A stretch of DNA of 64,000 nt from Lysobacterales bacterium (GTDB lineage Bacteria; Pseudomonadota; Gammaproteobacteria; Xanthomonadales; Rhodanobacteraceae). This document shows, piece by piece, positions 1-8,638 of this stretch. A model generated the notes under the pieces. It did not search any database and was not told the DNA's origin. It saw nothing but the letters and a program-made list of their open reading frames with translations. The DNA is taken from NCBI GenBank assembly GCA_002632325.1, contig NSJK01000002.1, forward strand, positions 62,001 to 126,000. The letters run 5' to 3'. The position numbers were made by a program, and so were the translations under genes. The stretch's first letter is position 1; every line of letters starts with the position of its first letter.

Positions 1-62
1 CGCGAAGAAGCTGCCGAAATCGACGGGCTGAGTGGGTCGTGGGTGGACGCAGCGCGCCGACC

Positions 63-926
63 TCATTCCAGATTCTGCACCTGCTCGCGCATCTGCTCGA
101 TCAGCACCTTGAGTTCGACTGCGGCGCCGCTGGTGCGCGGATCGGTGGCCTTGGAGCCGAGCGTGTTGGCCTCGCGGTTGAACTCCTGCATGAGGAAGTC
201 CAGGCGCCGGCCGACGGCTTCCTTGAGGCTGAGCACGCGGCGGGCTTCGAGGATGTGCGCGCCCAGGCGATCGAGTTCCTCGTCCACGTCGATGCGTTGC
301 AACTGCAAGACGACTTCCTGCTCGATGCGACCGGGCTCGAGCGGTTGCTTGAGCTCGGCCAGGCGCGCGTCGAACTTCGCGCGCAGCGCGGCGCGCACTT
401 CGGGCAAGTGCTTGCGCACCTCGGCAACGATGCGCTCGATCGCATCGAGTCGTTCGCGCAGGAACCCGCCGAGACGACTGCCTTCGCGCTCGCGCGTGGC
501 GACCATCTCGTCGAGCGCACGATCGAGCAGGGCCAGCGCCGCGCTGCGCAGCGCATCCTGATCGGTATCGCGGTCGAGCAGCACGCCTGGCCAGTTGAGC
601 AGGGATGCGAAATCGACATTGAGCTGCGGAAAGCGGGCGGCGAGTGCTTGCGCGGTATCGGCCAGCCGCGCGACAAAATCCTCGTCGATCGCGATCGCCG
701 CAGCCGAGGCGACTGCGGGCTTGAAGCGCAGGCCCAGATCGACCTTGCCGCGCGCGAGCCTGGCCGCGACACGCTCGCGCACTTGCGGCTCGAGCGTGCG
801 CAATTCGTCGGGCAGGCGCAGCCCCAGTTCGAGGTAACGATGGTTGACCGAGCGCAGCTCGATCGACAGCGTGCCGTGGCCGGATTCACTCTCGGCACTG
901 GCAAAGGCAGTCATGCTGCGGAGCAT
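63..926 (-). CDS. yicC: YicC/YloC family endoribonuclease
   Basis: This 287-residue protein belongs to the YicC/YloC family, RNA-acting proteins of the cytoplasm for which endoribonuclease activity has been described. The N-terminus [10 protein letters not shown] is the family's signature start (compare MIRSMTAF), so I start at this ATG rather than the ATG four codons later. The conserved RSVNHRYLE block lies near residue 26, and the C-terminal DUF1732 part ends with NTLGSKATD followed by [16 protein letters not shown], the typical end of the family. Length is normal. It is divergent from rph with a 66-bp gap, the usual arrangement in Lysobacterales. In many bacteria gmk follows yicC; here that position lies outside the window. 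Confidence 0.93.
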   Translation of the reverse strand: MLRSMTAFASAESESGHGTLSIELRSVNHRYLELGLRLPDELRTLEPQVRERVAARLARGKVDLGLRFKPAVASAAAIAIDEDFVARLADTAQALAARFPQLNVDFASLLNWPGVLLDRDTDQDALRSAALALLDRALDEMVATREREGSRLGGFLRERLDAIERIVAEVRKHLPEVRAALRAKFDARLAELKQPLEPGRIEQEVVLQLQRIDVDEELDRLGAHILEARRVLSLKEAVGRRLDFLMQEFNREANTLGSKATDPRTSGAAVELKVLIEQMREQVQNLE

Positions 927-992
927 CGGCGTTCCATGGCGTGGGAAAGCGCAATGGTAAACTGCCCGGCCCGATTGCCCAAACCGGCCCCC

Positions 993-1733
993 ATGACCAC
1001 TCCCGCATCCTTCTCGCGTCCCTCGGGCCGCGCCGCCGACCAGTTGCGCAGCGTGACGATCGAACGCGGCCACACGCGCCATGCCGAAGGCTCGGTGCTG
1101 ATCAGCTTCGGCGACACTCGCGTACTGTGCACGGCCAGCGTCGAGGACAAGGTGCCGCCGTTCCTGCGCGGCAAGGGCGAGGGCTGGGTCACTGCCGAAT
1201 ACGGCATGCTGCCGCGCGCGACCGGCCAGCGCACCCAGCGCGAGGCCACGCGCGGCGGCCAGGGCGGGCGCACGATGGAGATCCAGCGCCTGATCGGTCG
1301 CGCGCTGCGCGCCTGCGTGGATCGCAACGTGCTGGGCGAGCGCACCATCACGCTCGACTGCGACGTGATCCAGGCCGACGGCGGCACGCGCACCGCCGCG
1401 ATCACCGGCGCCTATGTCGCCCTGGTGGATGCGGTGAACTGGCTCAAGGCGCGCAACGCGCTCAAGCGCGAGCCGATCTTCGGTGCAGTCGCCGCGGTTT
1501 CGGTCGGCATCTACAAGGGCGTGCCCGTGCTCGATCTGGATTACGCTGAGGACTCGGCCTGCGACACCGACATGAACATCGTCATGAACGACGGCGGCGG
1601 CTTCATCGAATTGCAGGGAACCGCCGAAGGTCATGCCTTTCGCCGCGACGAACTCGATGCCTTGATCGGTCTGGCCGGCAAGGGCATCACGCAGTTGTGC
1701 GAAGCGCAGCGCGCGGCACTGGCACACCGATGA
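993..1733 (+). CDS. rph: Ribonuclease PH
   Basis: RNase PH (246 aa) is a phosphate-dependent 3'-5' exoribonuclease that trims tRNA 3' ends and degrades structured RNA; it works as a cytoplasmic hexamer. The sequence reads like the E. coli enzyme: the [17 protein letters not shown] region, [10 protein letters not shown], the phosphate-binding block [39 protein letters not shown] and [20 protein letters not shown] start at [19 protein letters not shown], because the family begins just before the R-x-x-x-Q-x-R-P-V-like segment; the frame is open further upstream but unlike the family. The stop overlaps the next start (ATGA), so the VOC gene is translationally coupled. Confidence 0.95.
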   Translation: MTTPASFSRPSGRAADQLRSVTIERGHTRHAEGSVLISFGDTRVLCTASVEDKVPPFLRGKGEGWVTAEYGMLPRATGQRTQREATRGGQGGRTMEIQRLIGRALRACVDRNVLGERTITLDCDVIQADGGTRTAAITGAYVALVDAVNWLKARNALKREPIFGAVAAVSVGIYKGVPVLDLDYAEDSACDTDMNIVMNDGGGFIELQGTAEGHAFRRDELDALIGLAGKGITQLCEAQRAALAHR

Positions 1734-2122
1734 CGCGGCACATCGCCCAGATCGCGCTGCTGGTGCGCGACTACGACGAAGCCAGCGCATGGTTCGCGCG
1801 CGCACTCGGCTTCGTGGTGCTCGAAGACAGCGACCTCGGAGGTGGCAAGCGCTGGCTGCGCATTGCACCGAGCGCCGACGCCGCGTTCTCGCTGCTCCTG
1901 GCCAAGGCGACCACGCCCGAACAGACGGCCGCGATCGGCAAGCAACACGGCGGCCGCGTCGGCTTCTTCCTGCACACCGACGACTTCGCGCGCGATCACG
2001 CGCGCCTGCTCGATGCGGGCGTGCAGCCCGAAACGCCGCCGCGCCACGAAGCGCACGGCACCGTGGTGGTGTTCGCCGATCTCTGTGGCAACCGCTGGGA
2101 CCTGATCGAGCGCCGCGCATGA
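1730..2122 (+). CDS. VOC-family (glyoxalase/bleomycin-resistance fold) protein
   Basis: A 130-residue single VOC domain. The N-terminal half starts with a metal-ligand-type strand ([28 protein letters not shown]) and the second half ends with [17 protein letters not shown], matching the two beta-alpha-beta-beta-beta modules of the glyoxalase I / dioxygenase superfamily. The acidic ligand position of the second module appears to be the E of DLIER. The substrate cannot be read from sequence; the superfamily covers glyoxalases, antibiotic-binding proteins and dioxygenases. The gene sits between rph and rdgB with ATGA overlaps on both sides, so all three are made from one message. Confidence 0.85.
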   Translation: MTRHIAQIALLVRDYDEASAWFARALGFVVLEDSDLGGGKRWLRIAPSADAAFSLLLAKATTPEQTAAIGKQHGGRVGFFLHTDDFARDHARLLDAGVQPETPPRHEAHGTVVVFADLCGNRWDLIERRA

Positions 2123-2721
2123 AGCTCGTGCTCGCCAGCGGCAATGCGGGCAAGCTCGTCGAACTGCGTGAGCTGCTCGCCGAAGGCGCAATCGAGCTCG
2201 TGCCGCAGCAGGCGCTCGGGATCGCCGACGCCGAGGAATCGGCGAGTACCTTCGTCGAGAACGCGCTGATCAAGGCGCGCCACGCCGCACGTCTGTCGGG
2301 CCTGCCCGCGCTCGCCGATGATTCCGGGCTGTGCGTGAATGCTCTCGATGGCGCGCCCGGCCTGCATTCGGCGCGCTACGCGGGCGGACACGGCGATGCG
2401 GCGGCGAACATCGCCAAGTTGCTCGACGTCTTGCGCGAAGTACCCGAAGAACAGCGCAGCGCGCATTTTCACTGCACGATCGTGCTCCTGCGCAGCGCCG
2501 ATGATCCCGCGCCGCTGATCGCCGAAGGACGCTGGCCCGGACGGATCCTGCAGGCGCCACGCGGCGTGGGCGGCTTCGGTTACGACCCGGTGTTCTTCGA
2601 TCCTGCGCGTGGCCTTGGCGCCGCCGAACTCGATCCGGCACTCAAGAACCGCATCAGCCACCGCGGTCAGGCGCTCACGCAGCTGCTGGCCGCGCTGCGC
2701 GCCCAGACGCACGCGGCCTGA
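2119..2721 (+). CDS. rdgB: XTP/dITP pyrophosphatase (RdgB/HAM1 family)
   Basis: This 200-aa house-cleaning enzyme hydrolyses deaminated purine nucleotides (dITP, ITP, XTP) to monophosphates, preventing their incorporation into DNA and RNA. Seen directly: the N-terminal substrate loop LASGNAGKLVELRELL, the catalytic/metal region LADDSGLCVNALDGAPGLHSARYAG with the conserved acidic pair, the specificity block GGFGYDPVFF, and the C-terminal ISHRGQALTQL. Length matches the family (about 197-205 aa). The ATG overlaps the stop of the VOC gene; hemW follows after 26 bp, giving the common rph-rdgB-hemW order. Confidence 0.96.
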   Translation: MKLVLASGNAGKLVELRELLAEGAIELVPQQALGIADAEESASTFVENALIKARHAARLSGLPALADDSGLCVNALDGAPGLHSARYAGGHGDAAANIAKLLDVLREVPEEQRSAHFHCTIVLLRSADDPAPLIAEGRWPGRILQAPRGVGGFGYDPVFFDPARGLGAAELDPALKNRISHRGQALTQLLAALRAQTHAA

Positions 2722-2747
2722 GCTGACCAGGTTTTCCGAACCCGCCC

Positions 2748-3911
2748 ATGCCATTGATCGCGCCGCCGCTTTCGCTCTACATCCACATCCCGTGGTGCGT
2801 GAAGAAGTGTCCCTACTGCGATTTCAATTCGCATGCGCAGCGTGGCGCGCTGCCGATCGAGGAGTACGTGGTCGCACTGCTCACCGATCTCGAGCGCGAC
2901 CTCGCCCAAGCCGGTGAGGCGATCGCCGGACGCGCCCTGCACAGCATCTTCTTCGGTGGCGGCACACCGAGCCTGTTCGCGCCGGGCGCGATCGCGCGGA
3001 TTCTCGATGGCGTCACCGCACGCATCGCGCTCGAAGCGGCCGCCGAGATCACGCTCGAGACCAATCCCGGCACGCTCGAACATGGCCGTTTCGATGGCTA
3101 CCTGCGCGCGGGTGTCAACCGCATCAGCATCGGCGTGCAGAGTTTCGATGACGACAAGCTGCAGCGGCTCGGGCGCATCCACAACGCCGGCGAGGCCGAT
3201 CGCGCGGTCAAGTCCGCGCAGGATGCGGGCCTTGTCAACATCAATATCGATCTGATGTACGCGCTGCCGCAGCAGACGCTCGCGGGCGCGCTCACCGACG
3301 TTGCCGCCGCGATCGCGCTGCAGCCCGCGCACATTTCGCATTACCAGCTCACGCTCGAACCCAACACGCTGTTCGCGGCGCGGCCACCCAAACTCCCCGA
3401 TTCCGATGCCGCCTGGGACATGCAGGAAGCCTGTCAGACGCGCCTGGCCGCCGCGGGTTTCGCGCAATACGAAGTCTCGGCCCATGCACAGGCCGATCGA
3501 CGCTGCGCGCACAATCTCAACTATTGGCGCTTCGGCGATTATCTGGGTATCGGCGCGGGCGCCCACGGCAAGTTCAGCGACGCCTCCAGCGGTCGCATCT
3601 TGCGCACGGCCAAGCTCAAGACGCCGGCCGGCTATCTCGATCGTGCCGCGCGCCGCGAAGCCTTCGGCAGCCAGTCCGAAGTGGCCGCACGCGACCTGCC
3701 GTTCGAGTTCATGATGAATGCGCTGCGCCTCAACGAGGGCGTGGCCGCGGGCGATTTCACGGCCCGCACCGGCCTTGGCGCAGAGGCCATCTCGACGCTG
3801 CTCGACGACGCACGCAGCCGCGGCTGGCTGGTCGAAGATCCGGCGCGCATTGTCGCGACCGCGCTTGGCCAGCGCTATCTCAACGACGTGATCGAGCTGT
3901 TTCTGCCTTGA
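2748..3911 (+). CDS. hemW: Radical SAM heme chaperone HemW
   Basis: HemW (387 aa) is a radical-SAM family heme chaperone that passes heme to target proteins; it was long mis-annotated as an oxygen-independent coproporphyrinogen III oxidase. The [4Fe-4S] motif is C17-x3-C21-x2-C24 (PWCVKKCPYCDF). The position after it is D-F rather than the extra cysteine of HemN, which supports HemW rather than HemN. The glycine-rich FFGGGTPSLF motif and NRISIGVQSF follow, then a HemW C-terminal domain with EFMMNALRL. It is last in the rph-VOC-rdgB-hemW run and converges on the next gene with an 8-bp gap. Confidence 0.93.
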   Translation: MPLIAPPLSLYIHIPWCVKKCPYCDFNSHAQRGALPIEEYVVALLTDLERDLAQAGEAIAGRALHSIFFGGGTPSLFAPGAIARILDGVTARIALEAAAEITLETNPGTLEHGRFDGYLRAGVNRISIGVQSFDDDKLQRLGRIHNAGEADRAVKSAQDAGLVNINIDLMYALPQQTLAGALTDVAAAIALQPAHISHYQLTLEPNTLFAARPPKLPDSDAAWDMQEACQTRLAAAGFAQYEVSAHAQADRRCAHNLNYWRFGDYLGIGAGAHGKFSDASSGRILRTAKLKTPAGYLDRAARREAFGSQSEVAARDLPFEFMMNALRLNEGVAAGDFTARTGLGAEAISTLLDDARSRGWLVEDPARIVATALGQRYLNDVIELFLP

Positions 3912-3919
3912 GGCAACGC

Positions 3920-4363
3920 TCAGGCCAGCAGGAACATCGCCTTGGCCAGGAACACGATGCCGACCATCAGCGCGAGCACGATGCGGTGGGTGTGGCGGAA
4001 GCGGCATGGATCCATGCGACCGCGCAGCGCCGCCCACATCGTGCTCAGGAACACGCCGAGCACGCCGAACGCAAGCAGGACCTTGATCCCGAGCAGCACG
4101 CCAAAGCGTGAACCCAGACAGGTGAAGCCGTCACAGCGCACCTCGAACATCCAGATTCCGCTCATGAAAAGCAGTGCGACCACGAACGGCATGATGCGAC
4201 GGGCGCGCCGCACCACGAGTTGTTCCAGACGCGCCATGCCTTCAGCACCCAGCTCGGCGTGAAACGATTCGATGATCAACACCTCGAAGACGACCGCACC
4301 GACGAACACGATCGCGCAGGCCAGATGCACGAGCTGGATCCAGCCATACCACTGCACCAACAT
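3920..4363 (-). CDS. Small CopD-like integral membrane protein
   Basis: A 147-residue hydrophobic protein with four predicted membrane helices (roughly residues 7-28, 53-72, 83-106 and 123-146). The first helix carries WIQLVHLACAIVFVGAVVFEVL, with His13 in a position typical of CopD/cytochrome-b-like membrane proteins, and a further H-T-H sits before the last helix. CopD-family proteins are associated with copper handling, but several are of unknown role and some may bind heme; I do not assign a substrate. I start at the ATG preceded by AGGAGGTTTC, an excellent ribosome binding site, rather than 17 codons earlier. An FNR/Anr-like box lies about 90 bp upstream, suggesting induction at low oxygen. 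Confidence 0.7.
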   Translation of the reverse strand: MLVQWYGWIQLVHLACAIVFVGAVVFEVLIIESFHAELGAEGMARLEQLVVRRARRIMPFVVALLFMSGIWMFEVRCDGFTCLGSRFGVLLGIKVLLAFGVLGVFLSTMWAALRGRMDPCRFRHTHRIVLALMVGIVFLAKAMFLLA

Positions 4364-4894
4364 GAAACCTCCTGTGCCGGAGCCGTGGTCAGAACAGGGC
4401 CACTCGGCAAGCAACCACGGCGAGCGTGATCCGCAGGTGCAGCGCAGTCCTTGACCTCGATCAAGGCGACCGGTCGGAAGCAGACATGCGATTCATCCGC
4501 GCACGCGGCTCTCGCCGGGGCGTGGCTCATGCGGGTTTGCGTGGCAAGGTTTCCTGCGTACCTTGCCTGTGCTGTCGTGACGACCGTGATGTTTGATCAA
4601 CGCGGTCGTGGTACGCGGTGAAATCGGAACAGGCGCATTGCGCAATATCCTCGACCGTCGTGCTCACACACCGACGTCGACCGGTTTCGCACCCGCCGCT
4701 CCAGAACGGCGTACGGCCGTGCTCTGGCCATACCCTCCCGGTGTGTGTCGTTGACCCTTGGCGCCCGCGCCCTGCGGCCTCCGGGCGCCCCTGTTCGCCC
4801 CGCCGTGCGCGTGCCAGAATGCCCGATGGGAGGGTGGCGCCGCGCCTGAGCTGCAACGAGTCAGTCGGCGTCGCGCAACGCTGCGAGGAATGGG
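4364..4894. other. Non-coding divergent region between the CopD-like gene and the DUF1631 gene
   Basis: I see no credible gene in this 531-bp stretch. Open frames here have no family resemblance and poor starts. It separates two divergent genes and so should contain promoters for both. The only convincing motif is the FNR/Anr-type box near the left end. The right end supplies the GGAATGGG ribosome binding site of the DUF1631 gene. Confidence 0.6.
4451..4464 (-). promoter_or_regulatory. FNR/Anr-type binding site
   Basis: TTGACCTCGATCAA matches the FNR/Anr consensus TTGAT-N4-ATCAA with one mismatch. Its centre lies about 94 bp upstream of the CopD-like start codon, a distance that would allow a class-II position and a 50-60-nt leader. 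The motif match is seen; regulation by an oxygen-sensing Crp/Fnr protein is inferred. Confidence 0.5.
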
Positions 4895-7216
4895 ATGAAC
4901 GCTTCTGCCAAACCCGGTGACAGCGGACTGCACACGCTGGCCCGTCGCAATGATCTGCCGCCACGCGTGCGGACGCTCTGCGAAGGCCTGCTCAAGCAGA
5001 CGCGCGAGGTACTCGATCCGGCCTTCGATCGCGCGCTGGGCGAGATCGAACAGGCCTTGTTCAAGATGGCCGAGCAGGCCGGCAGCAGCGCCGAGCAGCA
5101 ACTGCATTTCGAAGCACTGCGCAGCTTCCAGCATGGACGCACCCTGATTCAGCCGCGCTTCCTGCGCAGCATCGAAACCGGCATCGCCTCGATCCGCTCC
5201 GGCACGCAGGGAACCACTGCGGCGTCCTCGACCAGCAAGCGCACGCCGCTTGAACTCGTAGACTCAGCTTCGCTCGATGAAGACTTGGCCCTGCGTGAGG
5301 TCAGCACCCGTGCGGAAATGCGCTGCAGCCAGCAACTGCATGTCTTCGCTTACCGCTACGGCGTGATCGCGGCCGCGCCACCTGACCACGAAACCCTGCC
5401 GATCGGCCCGGCAGCGATGGCCGAGGCCCTGCGCGTTGCCTTCAACGGTCTGGGTCTGGGCACCGAATACCGCATCCTTGCCTACAAGCAGGTCGAACGG
5501 GTTGCATTCGCCGATCTCGCGCGATTGTTCGAGCGCCTCAACAAGTGGCTCGCCGATCAGCGCATCCTGCCCAATTTCAAGCTGTCCTACCGGCCACACG
5601 GTTCGTCCGCCGCAGGGGATGCAGGTGGCGACGAGGCGGCCAAGACCGAGCCCGCAAAGGGCGCGGAAAAGCCTGTCGCCGAGGACCCCGCAGCCAAGGC
5701 GCCCGCTACGGCCCAGGCGCGCCAAGGCGCGGCAATGCCAAGGCAGATGCCCGGGCAGCCCGCCGCGTCGCGCGCGGAGTCGATTGCGGAAACACCCCAG
5801 TTTGCGACCTTGCGCAACCTGCTTGCGGCGCGGCGCCGTGTCGATGGCGATGTCGATGTGCCACCCAGCAGCGCGGCAGCGGCCCCGAGCATTCCCAGGC
5901 CGGACCTGCAGAATCTGCTCGGCGCAATGCAGCGTGCGGCCGCACAGGACGCTGCCAACGGCAAGCGCTATGACAGCGAACGCTTCCGCAACACCCTTGC
6001 GGTCAAGCTGCGCCGCTCCGGCGCACAGGGCAGCGCGGTGGGGCTTGGCGGCGAAGACCGTGACACGGTCGAACTCATCGGCATGTTGTTCGACTACGTC
6101 ACGCGCAACATCAGCGAGGGCAGTCAGGCGCGCTCCCTGGTCGGCCAGTTGCATGTTCCTGTTTTGCGCGTCGCGCTGAGTGACAAGACCTTCTTCACCC
6201 GCCGCGACCATCCCGCGCGCGAGCTGATCAACACCATCGCCGAGACCAGTGAACGCTGGCTCGACGACGCCGACGCCGATCCGGAACTGGCGTCGAAGAT
6301 GCGCATGGTGGTCGACCAGCTGAGCAATTCGTACGACGGCGACGTCAACCTGTTCACCAACATGGCGAACGACCTCGATCAGCACATCAAGCTGATGACG
6401 CGTCGCGCCGACGCCGCAGAGCGTCGCCATGTCGAAGCGGCCAAGGGCCGCGATCGCCTGCTGCTCGCGCGCGAGACCGCACGCGCGGCGATCACCGGCC
6501 TGCTCAAGGGTCGTTCGCCCTCGCCACGCCTGCGCAACCTGCTCGAAAACACCTGGACCGATGCACTGGCGTTGTCGGCACTGCGTGGCGGCTCCGACAG
6601 CAGCGAATTCGCCGAATGCCTCGACATCGCCGCCGACCTGATGGCGCGCGGCATGAAGCCGCTGGCCGACACGCCGGGTGACAAGAAGCTGCGCAAGGCC
6701 GCGACCGAGCATCTGCGTGCAGTCGGCCTGCACGAGGACGAGATCAACGGCCTGCTCGACAACCTGTTCGAGCAGGCGCCCACGGATGCCGCGCTGTCCC
6801 AACTCGAGCGCATCGACGAGGCCTTGCGCGCCAAGCCGCGTCTCGGCGGCGAGGCTCCGCGCCACACCGAAAAACCCAAGCAGCCGCTCACGCCCGACGA
6901 GCAGAAAATGCTCAACCAGATCATGCAGACCTCGTTCGGCACCTGGTTCGAGTTCACCAAGAATCAGCAAGGTGAAATGGTCAAGCGCAAACTGGCCTGG
7001 TTCTCGCCGATGACCGGTAACTGCCTGTTCGTGAATCAACGCGGCGCACGCATCGAGGATCTCACCCTCGATCTGCTTGCACGCGAAATGGCCAGCGGCC
7101 GCGCACGCATCGCGGTGGTCGAGAAGACCCGCTTCGTCGACCGCGCCTGGAAAACCATTGTCTCGCTGCTGCGTCCGCAAGCCAGCGCCCTGCCCGTGGG
7201 AGAGGCCACCGCATGA
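4895..7216 (+). CDS. DUF1631 family protein
   Basis: A 773-residue cytoplasmic protein I recognise as DUF1631, a family common in Lysobacterales and other proteobacteria whose biochemical role is not established. The N-terminal ~220 residues are helical. Residues ~235-300 form an Ala/Pro/Lys-rich, probably disordered linker, followed by a helical core and a C-terminal domain (residues ~670-760) with GTWFEFTKNQQGEMVKRKL and LAWFSPMTGNCLFVNQRG. That end resembles PilZ-like beta folds and might bind a nucleotide or partner. The ATG follows GGAATGGG. The stop overlaps the start of the PilZ gene (ATGA), so the two products are made together, which ties this protein to cyclic-di-GMP by context. Confidence 0.85.
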   Translation: MNASAKPGDSGLHTLARRNDLPPRVRTLCEGLLKQTREVLDPAFDRALGEIEQALFKMAEQAGSSAEQQLHFEALRSFQHGRTLIQPRFLRSIETGIASIRSGTQGTTAASSTSKRTPLELVDSASLDEDLALREVSTRAEMRCSQQLHVFAYRYGVIAAAPPDHETLPIGPAAMAEALRVAFNGLGLGTEYRILAYKQVERVAFADLARLFERLNKWLADQRILPNFKLSYRPHGSSAAGDAGGDEAAKTEPAKGAEKPVAEDPAAKAPATAQARQGAAMPRQMPGQPAASRAESIAETPQFATLRNLLAARRRVDGDVDVPPSSAAAAPSIPRPDLQNLLGAMQRAAAQDAANGKRYDSERFRNTLAVKLRRSGAQGSAVGLGGEDRDTVELIGMLFDYVTRNISEGSQARSLVGQLHVPVLRVALSDKTFFTRRDHPARELINTIAETSERWLDDADADPELASKMRMVVDQLSNSYDGDVNLFTNMANDLDQHIKLMTRRADAAERRHVEAAKGRDRLLLARETARAAITGLLKGRSPSPRLRNLLENTWTDALALSALRGGSDSSEFAECLDIAADLMARGMKPLADTPGDKKLRKAATEHLRAVGLHEDEINGLLDNLFEQAPTDAALSQLERIDEALRAKPRLGGEAPRHTEKPKQPLTPDEQKMLNQIMQTSFGTWFEFTKNQQGEMVKRKLAWFSPMTGNCLFVNQRGARIEDLTLDLLAREMASGRARIAVVEKTRFVDRAWKTIVSLLRPQASALPVGEATA

Positions 7217-7563
7217 CCGCCAACCCTCGCCAGCGTGCCGCACGCAAGCGCCCTGACCACACCATCGTGGTCGTCGACCAGATGACGGGCGAGCCAGCCG
7301 GCCATGTCGGCAACTTGTCGCTGAGCGGCATGCTGCTGATCGCCGATCATCCGTTTGTCGAAGACGCGCTCTATCAACTTGCCTTCAGCCTGCCCCACAA
7401 CCACGGCCAGCGCACGATCGAAATCGGCGCGCATGAACAATGGCTCGCCGATGGAACCGTGCATGGCCAGCAATGGGTGGGCCTGCAGTTCATCGACATC
7501 TCGGAAGATGACGAGAACGTGCTGCGGCAATGGCTGGAACATGCCGCTGACGAAGAGCGCTGA
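7213..7563 (+). CDS. PilZ-domain protein (putative c-di-GMP receptor)
   Basis: A 116-aa single-domain PilZ protein. The basic RQRAARKR stretch at residues 6-13 supplies the arginines of the RxxxR element, and N-L-S-L-S-G-M at residues 36-42 matches the (D/N)xSxxG element that together clamp cyclic-di-GMP. The remaining beta-barrel strands end with VGLQFIDISEDDENVLRQWL, the usual last strand plus helix. It overlaps the preceding DUF1631 gene by four bases and is probably its partner or effector. Two GGDEF-EAL proteins elsewhere in the window could make or destroy the ligand. Confidence 0.88.
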   Translation: MTANPRQRAARKRPDHTIVVVDQMTGEPAGHVGNLSLSGMLLIADHPFVEDALYQLAFSLPHNHGQRTIEIGAHEQWLADGTVHGQQWVGLQFIDISEDDENVLRQWLEHAADEER

Positions 7564-7584
7564 GCAAGCCGCACGGCAACCCGA

Positions 7585-8250
7585 TCAACTGCGGGTGCGA
7601 TCCGACCCGTAGGCGCGCAGGAACATTTCCGCGGTTGCCTCGAGGTGCTTGCGCAGCTCGGCCTCGCCCCAAGGCATTGCGCAACCGCACAGCATGCGCG
7701 AGTGCGCTTCACCCTTGAGCAGGGCGAAGAACTGCGAGGACGCACGCGGCACATCGTCGATCATCAATTGTCCGGCAGCGATTTCCCGGCGCAGGAAGGC
7801 CTGGAATGCCATCTGCACGCGCTTGGGGCCGGCCTCCCAGAACAGATCGGTCAAGCCCGCAGGCGCGGAGCCCGAAGCGAGCAGGCGATTGAGTGCAATC
7901 GCATCTTCGGAGGTGATCAAGGCGAAGAACGCCCTGCCGATCACCTCGAGCTGGCGCCGCAGCGGCCCCTGCATGTCGATGTCGAACAGCGCCTCGGGCA
8001 TCTGTTCTTCGCAGCGCGCACTGATGGCGGCAAGGAAGAGGCTCTCCTTGTCGCGAAAATGGCTGTACACCGTGAGCTTGGAGACGCCCGCATCAGCGGC
8101 AATCGCATCCATGCTGGTGCCTTCGTAACCACTCGAAGGGAACAGACGCTTGGCAGCATCGAGAATCGCCGCGCGCTTCTCCAGATCCTTCGGGCGACCT
8201 GGTCCGACGGACTTGGCAACGGCATCTGACTGACAAATTGCTGGTTTCAT
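7585..8250 (-). CDS. TetR/AcrR-family transcriptional regulator
   Basis: A 221-residue TetR-type repressor. The N-terminal helix-turn-helix spans residues ~25-72, including RAAILDAAKRLFPSSGYEGTSMDAIAADAG in two conserved halves and SKLTVYSHFRDKESLF for the recognition helix and its exit. The C-terminal half is the ligand/dimer domain of the AcrR type. I chose MKPAICQ as start; the frame is open upstream but that part would overlap the promoter. It is divergent from a PCMT/tolC pair, and TetR genes beside tolC usually control efflux. A palindrome lies directly upstream of its start codon. Confidence 0.88.
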   Translation of the reverse strand: MKPAICQSDAVAKSVGPGRPKDLEKRAAILDAAKRLFPSSGYEGTSMDAIAADAGVSKLTVYSHFRDKESLFLAAISARCEEQMPEALFDIDMQGPLRRQLEVIGRAFFALITSEDAIALNRLLASGSAPAGLTDLFWEAGPKRVQMAFQAFLRREIAAGQLMIDDVPRASSQFFALLKGEAHSRMLCGCAMPWGEAELRKHLEATAEMFLRAYGSDRTRS

Positions 8251-8255
8251 CTTGA

Positions 8256-8267
8256 TGACTAATGTCA
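8256..8267. promoter_or_regulatory. Candidate TetR operator (TGAC-TAAT-GTCA)
   Basis: TGACTAATGTCA is a dyad of TGAC/GTCA arms around TAAT, six bases upstream of the tetR start codon and just before the possible rightward -35/-10. Position and symmetry fit an autoregulatory operator. The assignment is inferred; the dyad is short. Confidence 0.35.
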
Positions 8268-8495
8268 CTGGTTCGGCAAGCGCGATCCAGTTACTATACT
8301 CGCGGGTTCTTGAATGGCCGCTGCCGCTGCCCACAAGGCGCGCAGCAGTGGATTGGGCTGATTATGGCCCGTTTGTCGCAGGCGAGTCCTGATCTGCGGC
8401 AATTGTTCCGGCATGTCAACGATTCAAGTCTCTCGCCGCACCGTCCCGGCCCACCTCCCTCCCCGCGACCGGGCCGGTGCGGACGGGAGCATGGC

Positions 8496-8511
8496 TGTCC
8501 GCGCGCGGACA
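8496..8511. promoter_or_regulatory. Perfect 16-bp palindrome upstream of pcm
   Basis: TGTCCGCGCGCGGACA is an exact inverted repeat. A further TGTCCGC half-copy begins at 8513 and a GCGGAC half-copy lies at 8479-8484, so GTCCGC-type half-sites cluster within about 40 bp. It could be an operator for an unidentified regulator or part of an RNA structure in the pcm leader. Confidence 0.35.
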
Positions 8512-8638
8512 GTGTCCGCTGGCGGTCGCGGTGACTTCCGGCACTTCGGTGCCGGCGCAGCGATGGCAAACGATGGATTTGCCCGCAAGGCGCGCTGCAC
8601 CTATGCTCTTCGACCTTTTTCCTTCCAGGAACATCGAA

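Larger units (their letters stand above)
8251..8638. promoter_or_regulatory. Divergent regulatory region tetR / pcm-tolC
   Basis: This 388-bp gene-free stretch holds TATACT at 8295-8300, a possible -10 for rightward transcription with only a weak -35 (TTCGGC at 8272-8277). It also holds a TGAC-TAAT-GTCA dyad close to the tetR start and a perfect 16-bp palindrome nearer the pcm gene. AGGA at 8627-8630 is the pcm ribosome binding site. No convincing small gene is present. Confidence 0.45.

Noticed and set aside
4593..4600. TTGATCAA as a second FNR box
   Set aside because: The two half-sites abut with no 4-bp spacer, so it does not match the FNR/Anr arrangement.
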